From: an uncultured Alphaproteobacteria bacterium
GTDB taxonomy: Bacteria > Pseudomonadota > Alphaproteobacteria > Bin95
NCBI GenBank assembly: GCA_938083135.1
Contig: CALLKY010000078.1
Location: forward strand, 1-33,538
Direction: 5' to 3'
Length of the DNA: 33,538 nt
Shown here: positions 1 to 6,475 of the stretch, piece by piece
How the letters are laid out: each line of letters begins with the position of its first letter
Numbering within the stretch: position 1 is the stretch's first letter
Made by a program: the position numbers and the translations under genes
The notes under the pieces: model-generated
The model's database searches: none
What the model was told of the DNA's origin: nothing
What the model saw: only the letters and a program-made list of their open reading frames with translations

Positions 1-316
1 CCAACACCTCGGCCTCCCCATTTACCCACCCGAACCAGCCCAAAAGCCAACCCAAACAAACAAACAAAAAGACCAGATGCAAACGACCAAACGCCGACCA
101 CGTCTCCCCTCTCAAGTCTTATTCTCTATGTCCAAAAACGATGTCGCAGGAAGCATTAGCTGCCCGCGACAGACCTATGAATATATCCGTTCAAAACGAT
201 TCTGCAAGTCTTTTTTGCAGTGCAGCGCAATTATTTTCGACACAATGGCGAAAGCTTCTGCCGCCCCAGGCGCAAGAATGGCCTGGAAGTGGCAGAAGCC
301 TTAGCATTATGAGCGT
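1..316. other. Non-coding left edge, no gene recognised
   Basis: I see no convincing gene here. The short open frames have no recognisable motif and no good ribosome binding site. The first 70 bases are rich in C and A on the plus strand and nearly free of G and T, ending in a short CAAA repeat (about 55-66), unlike the coding DNA that follows. A hairpin lies at 254-299 (listed separately). The stretch is probably the region downstream of the minus-strand dehydrogenase. Confidence 0.6.
254..299 (-). terminator. Possible terminator hairpin after the SDR gene
   Basis: Nine bases at 254-262 (GCTTCTGCC) are perfectly complementary to 291-299. An inner CCAGG/CCTGG pair lies at 266-270 and 282-286. 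The hairpin begins 18 nt beyond the stop codon of the minus-strand dehydrogenase. The T tract expected of a strong intrinsic terminator is weak on the minus strand (only a short CTTTC), so efficiency is uncertain. Confidence 0.45.
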
Positions 317-1090
317 TTACATAGCGGTAACGCCGCCATCGATGGTGATGTTCTTGCCCGTAATATAGGCAGAACCCGGGGCCATCAGGAAGCAGCAGGT
401 GGGTGCGACTTCCTCTGGATCGGCATACCGACCGAGGGGAATCCGCGCTTTAGTTTGCGCTGCAAACTTCGGTCCGCGAATCACTTCGGTCATTGGAGTA
501 GCCACGGTTCCAAAGGCGACGGAGTTCACAGAAACCCCGTAACGCGCCCATTCCTTGGCGGCACTCATGGTCATGCCGAGCACACCCGCCTTGGCAGCGC
601 CGTAGTTGATCTGGCCAATCGTGCCAGCTGTGCCTGCGATTGAAGACACATTGACGATCTGACCGTTACAAACGCCAGCTTCCGGCGATTCGGCCCGTGC
701 TTTCATGTGGCGACCAACCGCTTGCAGCGTCAGATAAACACCCGTCAGGTTCACTTCGATGACCTGGTCCCAGGTTTCACGCTCCATTTTATGGATCATC
801 GCCGCGCGAACGATGCCGGCATTGTTGAACAGGCCGTCGCATCCGCCCCATTCATTGGTCATCGCTTCGATGGCAGCTTCAGTCTGGCCCTGGTCCGTGA
901 CGGAGCCTGTGAAGGTCATCACGCTATCGCCGAGCTCATCACCCAGCGTTTTCAGACCATCGCCATTGAGATCAATAGCGGCAACGCGCCCGCCCATCTG
1001 CACGGCAAGCTGGGCGACGGCACGGCCAATGCCCTGCGCAGCCCCTGTAACGATGATCCGGCGATTTTCCATGCTGTATGGATTTTGCAT
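317..1090 (-). CDS. Short-chain dehydrogenase/reductase (FabG-like)
   Basis: A classical SDR of 257 residues, the usual length. It oxidises or reduces a hydroxyl or keto group with NAD(P)H in the cytoplasm. Visible elements are the nucleotide-binding motif TGAAQGIG (residues 15-22), an acidic residue after the second strand (D40, favouring NAD over NADP), NNAG (89-92), catalytic N114, S150 and Y163-x3-K167, and a C-terminal IDGG. The start at 1090 follows a purine-rich AGAGAGGAAC site; Met7 is an alternative. It is divergent from an acyl-CoA dehydrogenase, and a MaoC hydratase lies nearby. A 3-hydroxyacyl-CoA or 3-oxoacyl reductase role is therefore plausible, but the substrate is inferred from context only. 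Confidence 0.93.
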   Translation of the reverse strand: MQNPYSMENRRIIVTGAAQGIGRAVAQLAVQMGGRVAAIDLNGDGLKTLGDELGDSVMTFTGSVTDQGQTEAAIEAMTNEWGGCDGLFNNAGIVRAAMIHKMERETWDQVIEVNLTGVYLTLQAVGRHMKARAESPEAGVCNGQIVNVSSIAGTAGTIGQINYGAAKAGVLGMTMSAAKEWARYGVSVNSVAFGTVATPMTEVIRGPKFAAQTKARIPLGRYADPEEVAPTCCFLMAPGSAYITGKNITIDGGVTAM

Positions 1091-1211
1091 TCTTAATGTT
1101 CCTCTCTCTTAGGATTCTAGATATTGCCAAAATCATAGTGGCGCCGCGTCTTGTCGAGCGCCAGAGGCGGGCGCTAGCATGGGCCACCCATCATGCAAGC
1201 GAGGCCATGCA
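1091..1211. promoter_or_regulatory. Divergent intergenic region, SDR / acyl-CoA dehydrogenase
   Basis: This 121-bp gap separates two genes transcribed away from each other, so both promoters should lie here. No clear operator palindrome or strong sigma-70 pair was recognised. Confidence 0.4.
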
Positions 1212-2351
1212 ATGCCGTTAGACCGCCCGATCTTCGAAACTGAGCACGATCTATTCCGCGAAACCTGCCGCCGTTTCATGGAGAAAGAAGTGACGCCATT
1301 TCATGCCCAGTGGGAGAAAGACGGCCAAGTTCCGCGGGAGGTCTGGACGAAAGCGGGCGAAGCCGGGTTGCTCCTGCCCACAACATCTGATGCTTATGGC
1401 GGTGCTGGCGGCGATTTTCGGTTCGGTGCTGTATTGACCGAGGAAGTTGGCTACGCCAGTGCGTCCGGCCTCGGCATTCCACTGCACAATGACATCATCG
1501 CGCCCTATATCGAGCATTATGGCTCGGAGGAGATCAAGCAGAAATGGCTGCCTCGCATGGTGCGGGGTGAATCCATCGGCGCTATCTGCATGACGGAACC
1601 GGGAACCGGGTCTGACCTACAGGGCGTGATGACGACGGCAAAGAAGGATGGCGATGATTACGTCATCAATGGCCAGAAGACGTTTATTACCAACGGTCAG
1701 AACGCTGACATTCTGATCGTTATCGCGAAGACAGACCCTTCAAAGGGGGCCAAAGGCACGTCTTTGATCCTGGTGGAAGGCGACCGGGAAGGCTTTAAGC
1801 GCGGGCGCAATCTCGACAAGATTGGTCTCAAGGCGCAGGACACGTCCGAGCTTTTCTTTGAAGATGTCCGCGTCCCCCAAGGCAATTTGTTGGGCGAAGA
1901 GAACCAAGGCTTCCGCTATCTGATGGAGCAATTGCCCCGGGAACGCCTGCTCTCCGCACTCCGCGCGATCGCCACCGTGGAAGCGGCCCTTGATTGGACC
2001 GTGGAATACACGAAGGAGCGCAAAGCGTTCGGCCAGGCGATCTTTGATTTCCAGAACACCAAGTTCAAGCTGGCTGAAGTGCGGGCGAATGCCGTCGTTG
2101 GCCGGGCATTCATTGACCGCTGCATCCAAATGCAGGTGGACGGTACGCTTGATCTGGAAACAGCCGCTATTGCAAAGCTCTGGGCCTCTGAAGTGCAAAG
2201 CAAAGCGGTGGATGAGTGTCTGCAGCTATTTGGTGGCTATGGCTATATGTGGGAATACCCGATTGCGCGGCTGTATGCAGACGCGCGTATCAACCGCATC
2301 TACGCCGGGTCGTCAGAAGTGATGAAGCTGATTATATCAAGGCATCTATAA
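1212..2351 (+). CDS. Acyl-CoA dehydrogenase, long-chain (LCAD) type
   Basis: A 379-residue FAD flavoenzyme that introduces the alpha-beta double bond into acyl-CoA and passes electrons to ETF. Both family signatures are present: CMTEPGTGSD (126-135) and QLFGGYGYMWEYP (338-350). The position that carries the catalytic Glu in medium-chain enzymes (near the C-terminal YxGSSE motif) is Ala365. A Glu sits instead at E244 in PRERLL, the helix-G site used by long-chain and isovaleryl-CoA dehydrogenases, so the enzyme should be active. ATG 1212 is preferred to the ATG at 1179 because AGCGAGG precedes it and the family N terminus begins there. It may be first in a run reaching 6194. Confidence 0.94.
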   Translation: MPLDRPIFETEHDLFRETCRRFMEKEVTPFHAQWEKDGQVPREVWTKAGEAGLLLPTTSDAYGGAGGDFRFGAVLTEEVGYASASGLGIPLHNDIIAPYIEHYGSEEIKQKWLPRMVRGESIGAICMTEPGTGSDLQGVMTTAKKDGDDYVINGQKTFITNGQNADILIVIAKTDPSKGAKGTSLILVEGDREGFKRGRNLDKIGLKAQDTSELFFEDVRVPQGNLLGEENQGFRYLMEQLPRERLLSALRAIATVEAALDWTVEYTKERKAFGQAIFDFQNTKFKLAEVRANAVVGRAFIDRCIQMQVDGTLDLETAAIAKLWASEVQSKAVDECLQLFGGYGYMWEYPIARLYADARINRIYAGSSEVMKLIISRHL

Positions 2352-2391
2352 GGCGCGACCGCGCCGGTCCGCTTCAGAAAGTTTGGTCCCA

Positions 2392-3579
2392 ATGGCGCCG
2401 TTAACGGCTGCGATTATCGCGATGCTGATTCAGCAGTCGCTGATGACCATGTCGACGACTGCGATCCCAAATCTTTGGAAGTATATCGGCCCAGACTTCG
2501 GTTTGGGTGACGGCATGATCGCTGTCTATTCGCTGATGGTTTACGGCATTGGGTTCTTTGCCTCCAGCGCGGCGGGTAGCACCATCATTAAGATAGGCCC
2601 GCTTCGGGCGAGCCAAGTCTGCCTGATAGGCACTGCATGGGGCATGCTTATTTTCAGCTTCGGCGCGATTTGGCTGATTGTGCCAGTAGCGTTAATGCTT
2701 GGCATTGGCATGGGACCGTCAACGCCTGCCAGCTCACAGATATTGGCGCGATTCTCTACGCCACGGCGCGCACCGCTTGTTTTCTCAATCAAGCAAACGG
2801 GCGTTCCCGTAGGCGGAGCGCTGGCTGGGTTCGTGCTGGTGCCAATTGCCGAATACGTCTCCTGGCAAGCGGCATTATTGCTCTGCGGGGTCGCTGCTTG
2901 GGCAGCTGCGATTTGGATGCAACGGTTCCGGGACCGGTTTGACGACGAGCGAGATCATAACCGCCGGATATCAGTCAGTGATGTCGGCACGTCCTTCCGT
3001 GCGGCGACAGCGACGCCAGCGCTACGAAAGCTCGCGTTTGCAGGCATGGCGTATTCCGGCCTTCAAGTTGGTTTCATGTACTATTTCATCACTTATTCTG
3101 TTTCAGAAATGGGACTGACTGAAATCGCTGCTGGACAAATTTACGGAATTTCCATGGGCCTTGCGATCGCAGGCCGGATATTCTGGGGATGGCTCGCAGG
3201 CGGCGTGTTTTCGTCTCGCGCACTGCTTGTGTTCCTTTCGTTCAGCATGTTCGCCGCCACAGCCGCGCTTGGTTTAGCGACACCAGAATGGGGTGCTATG
3301 GGCCTTAGCGCAGCAGCCTTCGCGTTCGGCGCAACAGGCGTATCCTGGAACGGTGTGCATTTGGCAGAGGTCGCGCGTCATGCACCGGCAGGGCAAGTCG
3401 CAGTTGTCATGGGCGGCGTGATCTCATGCTGCTTCCTCGGCCTGATCGCGCTTCCAGCATTGCTTGGTTTCGTTTTCGTAACGCTTGATCTCTTCGGTAT
3501 CGGCTTCATCGTGATCGCACTGCCATCTTTGCTTTGCGGATTTTTGTTCATGTGGCCCGATCGGCAGCCCAGCCCATGA
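2392..3579 (+). CDS. MFS transporter, first of a tandem pair
   Basis: About 395 residues with roughly twelve hydrophobic segments in two blocks, separated by a charged cytoplasmic loop (about 178-200). This is the classical major facilitator layout in the inner membrane. A conserved FSIKQTGVP (131-139) follows a PSTPASS motif near the fourth and fifth helices, and the next gene carries both at equivalent places. ATG 2392 is chosen; TTG 2383 is possible. The gene starts 40 nt after the acyl-CoA dehydrogenase. The substrate cannot be read from the sequence; the context of acyl-CoA enzymes suggests an organic acid, but this is inference. Confidence 0.9.
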   Translation: MAPLTAAIIAMLIQQSLMTMSTTAIPNLWKYIGPDFGLGDGMIAVYSLMVYGIGFFASSAAGSTIIKIGPLRASQVCLIGTAWGMLIFSFGAIWLIVPVALMLGIGMGPSTPASSQILARFSTPRRAPLVFSIKQTGVPVGGALAGFVLVPIAEYVSWQAALLLCGVAAWAAAIWMQRFRDRFDDERDHNRRISVSDVGTSFRAATATPALRKLAFAGMAYSGLQVGFMYYFITYSVSEMGLTEIAAGQIYGISMGLAIAGRIFWGWLAGGVFSSRALLVFLSFSMFAATAALGLATPEWGAMGLSAAAFAFGATGVSWNGVHLAEVARHAPAGQVAVVMGGVISCCFLGLIALPALLGFVFVTLDLFGIGFIVIALPSLLCGFLFMWPDRQPSP

Positions 3580-4943
3580 CCGCAGCACTCTACGTCGTCA
3601 TTGTCGCCATGCTGTTTCAGCAGGCGATGAGCTATATGGCAGCGCAGGTATTGCCAAGCGCAGCCCCGCAAGTGGGCGAAGCGCTTGGCCTCGCAGCAGA
3701 ACTGGTGCTGTATCACACGGCTCTGTTCTACGCAGTTTCCGGCATTTTCCAGGCCAGTGTTGGCGGGTTGATTATCCGCTGGGGTGCGATCAGAGCCAGT
3801 CAGATCTCCCTCATCACACTGGGGGCTGGGCTGATGCTCAGCATGGTCGGTGAGGTCTGGGCCTTCACCGTCGCAGCGATCATTATGGGGTTTGGGAACT
3901 CTTTTTCGACACCCGCAAGCTCACATCTGCTGGCGCATCACAGCCCGAAAAAGTTTGCACCGCTGATATTCTCGATCAAGCAAACCGGCGTTCCCGTGGG
4001 CGGCCTGATCGCGGTTGTGATGGTCCAAGTGCTGGTTGATGACGACAACGTTGCGACCTGGCCGGATGCATTCCTGGCGACCGGGCTAATTTGCCTCGCG
4101 CTGATGGTCATTTTGCAGCCGATGCGGCGACAATTCGATGCCAACAGACAACCAGGATATCCTGTTCGTTTCAGCGATGGCATTCGGAATATTCGCACGG
4201 CCTCCGGCGACCCAAACTTGCGCAACCTTTGTATGGGCATGTTCGCTTTTGTCGGCTTACAAGGGCTGTTCAATTCTATCTTCGCGACATTTGCCCAGCT
4301 TGATCTTGGCATGGATAAACGGACGGCGCTGGATATTCTGGTCGTTGTAAATATTACGGCGGCCCTTTCCAGAATTCTGTGGGGCTGGATTGGATCCTCA
4401 CTCGCCCCATCTCGGATCGTGCTTTCGGCTCTGGCCTTCCTGATGGGCATTGCGACGATTGCACTTGGTGCATCAACGGCAGAAGTCCCAGTGTGGCTCA
4501 TCGCGACGGCTGCCCTTGCATTTGGCGCTTCGGCCCTATCCTGGCACGGGCTGCTGTTATCTGAAGTCGCGCGCATGGCACCACCAGGTCAGGTTGGGCC
4601 TGTCACTGGTGGCGTACTCTTCTTTGGCGCACTTGGGATGCTCTCATATCCCTTCATGGCCAAGCAATTTTTGAACTTGGGCATCGGCTATGATGTGATT
4701 TTTTATGTCGCATCTATCCCTGCGCTATTCATGGGCTTCAAGCTGCTGTGGGTTAAGAAACCCAAGCCTGCGCCCCAACCCGAAACGGCAGAAGCGCCAA
4801 CGGTCATGCAATCGCCGATGCGCCCAGCCAAACGCGTTTATCCTATTCTGGATGCAGCGGACGCAGAGCTACTCTGGCCAACACCGCCTTTCCTATCGAC
4901 AAACGCCAGTTGGCAACGGTTGCGTGGCAAGCGGCGGCGGTAG
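3576..4943 (+). CDS. MFS transporter, second of a tandem pair
   Basis: A 455-residue paralogue of the preceding transporter. It shares the N-terminal pattern (a hydrophobic helix ending in AMLFQQ versus AMLIQQ), the STPASS motif and FSIKQTGVP (132-140). The start at 3576 gives an ATGA overlap with the previous stop codon, a usual sign of translational coupling; an upstream ATG at 3534 would only add residues inside the earlier gene. It differs by a proline- and basic-rich cytoplasmic tail of about 60 residues after the last helix. The two have clearly diverged, so the duplication is old. Substrate unknown. Confidence 0.91.
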   Translation: MTAALYVVIVAMLFQQAMSYMAAQVLPSAAPQVGEALGLAAELVLYHTALFYAVSGIFQASVGGLIIRWGAIRASQISLITLGAGLMLSMVGEVWAFTVAAIIMGFGNSFSTPASSHLLAHHSPKKFAPLIFSIKQTGVPVGGLIAVVMVQVLVDDDNVATWPDAFLATGLICLALMVILQPMRRQFDANRQPGYPVRFSDGIRNIRTASGDPNLRNLCMGMFAFVGLQGLFNSIFATFAQLDLGMDKRTALDILVVVNITAALSRILWGWIGSSLAPSRIVLSALAFLMGIATIALGASTAEVPVWLIATAALAFGASALSWHGLLLSEVARMAPPGQVGPVTGGVLFFGALGMLSYPFMAKQFLNLGIGYDVIFYVASIPALFMGFKLLWVKKPKPAPQPETAEAPTVMQSPMRPAKRVYPILDAADAELLWPTPPFLSTNASWQRLRGKRRR

Positions 4944-4981
4944 ATAACGCAGCCATGCCAACATCACAGGAGACTGTGCCT

Positions 4982-5200
4982 ATGAAATTTCGCATCGAAT
5001 ATTGCGGCGCTTGAAACTACGAACCCAGAGCCCGCCGTGCGCGGGATGTTCTACAAGGCTTAGCGCCCGATACCGAGGTTGAGATTATCCGTGGCGGCGG
5101 CGGCGTGTTCGAGATTGAACGGGACGGCGCGCTCGTGTTTTCCAAAAAGGCGCTGGGGCGCTTCCCTGAGGAAAGCGAAATCAAAGCGCTGATTGGCTAA
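4982..5200 (+). CDS. SelW/Rdx-family selenoprotein with in-frame TGA (Sec)
   Basis: A 72-residue protein read through one TGA codon (5012-5014) at residue 11. It has the Rdx (SelW/SelT/SelH) thioredoxin-like layout: strand MKFRIEY, then the redox motif C8-G-A-U11, a helix rich in Arg and Ala, the glycine stretch RGGGGVFEI, RDGALVFSKK, and GRFPEESEI near the end. The TGA falls exactly where relatives have the second Cys of CxxC, and the frame stays open with family residues for 61 more codons to TAA 5198-5200. An AGGAG site (4968-4972) lies 9 nt before ATG 4982. It starts 38 nt after the MFS pair and precedes the MaoC pair, same strand. The role is probably a thiol/selenol redox protein, partner unknown. 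A plain stop or a decayed gene is unlikely given the intact downstream half. Confidence 0.9.
5021..5051 (+). promoter_or_regulatory. Candidate bacterial SECIS hairpin
   Basis: Six bases after the TGA (5012-5014) the mRNA can fold into a hairpin. An outer GAAC/GTTC pair (5021-5024 with 5048-5051) encloses a perfect CCCGC/GCGGG stem (5031-5035 with 5041-5045) and a five-base apical loop CGTGC. The loop G at 5037 is 23 nt after the TGA. A short apical loop with G at its first or second position at about this distance is what SelB-recognised bacterial SECIS elements usually show. The inner bulges are larger than in E. coli fdhF, so the exact fold is a proposal. Confidence 0.65.
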
Positions 5201-5287
5201 TCAGCAATCGTACTTCCAGCGCTTGCGAACCCGGCCCCGAACCGTCCATAGTTCGTCCCGCACTGTTGCAATAACTGGGAGGAAACC

Positions 5288-5773
5288 ATGGCTGATAAAG
5301 TCACCATGCCGGTGGAAGCGACGCATATCATGATGTTTGCGCGCTCCGTCAATGACGACAACCAAGTCTACTACGATGCTGATCATGCTGCGAAAACGGA
5401 AGTGGGCCATATTCTGCCGCCGCCAACGTTCTATCGCTCGGTCGCACAGTTTGATCCCGATTACTTCCTGCGCCCGAAGGTTGGCGAAAAGTGGTTCGGT
5501 TCTGCCAAAGGCCCGTCCGGCATTGACGAAAAGCCTGCCTCATCCGGCGGCCTGCATGCGGAACAGCATTTTGAATATCATCATCCGGTGAAACCCGGCG
5601 ATGTCCTGACCGTGACGACTCGGGACGGCGAGAAATGGGAGAAAGTCAGCGCGCGTGCTGGTAAGCTCATGTTCTCAGAAACCATTCAGGACTACCACAA
5701 TCAGGACGGCCTGCTTGTCGTCACGTCCCGGTCTGTCGGCGTGAAGACAGAGCGCCCGGTCGATCAAGGTTAA
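5288..5773 (+). CDS. MaoC-like hydratase subunit (FAS1-type dehydratase N-terminal domain)
   Basis: A 161-residue hotdog-fold protein resembling the N-terminal, FAS1-like half of MaoC dehydratases, the HadA/HadC-type subunit in mycobacterial pairs. It has PPPTFYRS near residue 45, a GGLHAEQHFEYHHPVKPGD segment in the middle and no hydratase-2 catalytic motif of its own. That is expected of the substrate-binding partner. A GGGAGG site sits just before ATG 5288. The active partner begins 13 nt after its stop. Together they should hydrate trans-2-enoyl-CoA or dehydrate 3-hydroxyacyl-CoA. The chain length accepted is not evident. Confidence 0.85.
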   Translation: MADKVTMPVEATHIMMFARSVNDDNQVYYDADHAAKTEVGHILPPPTFYRSVAQFDPDYFLRPKVGEKWFGSAKGPSGIDEKPASSGGLHAEQHFEYHHPVKPGDVLTVTTRDGEKWEKVSARAGKLMFSETIQDYHNQDGLLVVTSRSVGVKTERPVDQG

Positions 5774-5786
5774 AGGGAGAAGAGCA

Positions 5787-6194
5787 ATGGCGTTATCCGC
5801 ATCCAATCTCAAAGTCGGCGACACCCATGAAGAAGTCGTCGCTGAAAACCTCTCCCGCGGGCTGCTGGTTATGTATGCCGGCACATCGGGCGACTACAAT
5901 CCGCTCCACACGGATGAAGTCTACACCAAGGAAGTCGCTGGTTACCCAAGCGTCTTCGCCCACGGCATGCTGACCATGGGCCTGACCGGCAAAATGCTGA
6001 CAAACTATGTCGGCGACGGGCGGCTGAAGAAATATGGCGTCCGTTTCACCAACCAAGTGTGGCCAGGCGATACGCTGACATCGAAGGCGACTGTCGTCGA
6101 AATTCGGGACGGCGAATGCGACATCGAAGTCGCGACGACGAACCAGGACGGCAAAACCGTCGTCATGGGCAATGCGACAGCGCGCGTCGACTGA
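5787..6194 (+). CDS. MaoC-like (R)-specific enoyl-CoA hydratase, catalytic subunit
   Basis: A 135-residue single hotdog domain carrying the hydratase-2 motif YAGTSGDYNPLH (30-41), with the presumed catalytic pair D36 and H41, followed by FAHGML (57-62). Length and motif match the HadB-type subunit. The gene is preceded by AAGGGAG and lies 13 nt downstream of the FAS1-like subunit, so the two likely form a heterodimer. With the acyl-CoA dehydrogenase (1212) and the SDR (317) the neighbourhood supplies dehydrogenation, hydration and a second dehydrogenation of an acyl-CoA. No thiolase is visible in the window. Confidence 0.91.
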   Translation: MALSASNLKVGDTHEEVVAENLSRGLLVMYAGTSGDYNPLHTDEVYTKEVAGYPSVFAHGMLTMGLTGKMLTNYVGDGRLKKYGVRFTNQVWPGDTLTSKATVVEIRDGECDIEVATTNQDGKTVVMGNATARVD

Positions 6195-6249
6195 AGGTGC
6201 GCACACCCTCCTCACCCTAAAGCGCGTGTAGTCATAAATAGGCAGCCCG

Positions 6250-6300
6250 CGTGAGGGTCTCCTCTCCTCCCAACGGGGGGAGAGGGATCAGGGTGAGGGC
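6250..6300 (+). repeat. REP-like palindromic arm, pair A left
   Basis: The arm begins CGTGAGGGTCTCC and contains an internal hairpin in which CCTCT and C-rich bases pair with GGGGGGAGAGG around an AAC loop. It then ends AGGGTGAGGG. The first 38 bases are identical to 12644-12681. It is inverted relative to the arm at 6381-6440. Confidence 0.85.
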
Positions 6301-6380
6301 GGGGGTGCCTGCTACGCTAATAGAAATACGCAGGCGGAGAGAAACATCCGTTCTCTAATCTCCCGCCGCCTCCTGACCGA

Positions 6381-6440
6381 GACATCCCCCCTCACCCTCC
6401 CCTCTCCCCCCGCTGGGGGGCGAGGAGACCTGGGAGTGAG
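6381..6440 (-). repeat. REP-like palindromic arm, pair A right (inverted)
   Basis: This arm reads GACATCCCCCTCACCCT, then a C-rich half and GGGGGG half around GCT, then CGAGGAGACC. It is an imperfect reverse complement of 6250-6300 and closely matches the arm at 12764-12812. Confidence 0.85.
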
Positions 6441-6475
6441 GCCTCATTCTCTCATCCATACAGAGCATTCGCCCT

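Larger units (their letters stand above)
6195..6475. other. Intergenic region carrying an inverted repeat pair
   Basis: No gene lies in this 281-bp gap. It holds two palindromic arms in opposite orientation (6250-6300 and 6381-6440, listed separately) with about 80 bases between them that can form further hairpins (for example AGAGAA with TTCTCT). No convincing promoter was recognised for the hydrolase at 6476. Confidence 0.6.

Noticed and set aside
202-220. CTGCAA/TTGCAG small hairpin with a T run
   Set aside because: The stem is six bases with the T run in the loop rather than after it, so it does not form a terminator.
77-368. Two 75-codon open frames at the left edge
   Set aside because: They overlap each other and the end of the dehydrogenase gene, have no recognisable motif and cover a hairpin.
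4982-5200. SelW-like gene as a pseudogene broken by a stop codon
   Set aside because: There is only one stop, it is TGA, it sits at the redox Cys position, and the rest of the frame retains family motifs to a normal end. Decay would not leave this pattern.
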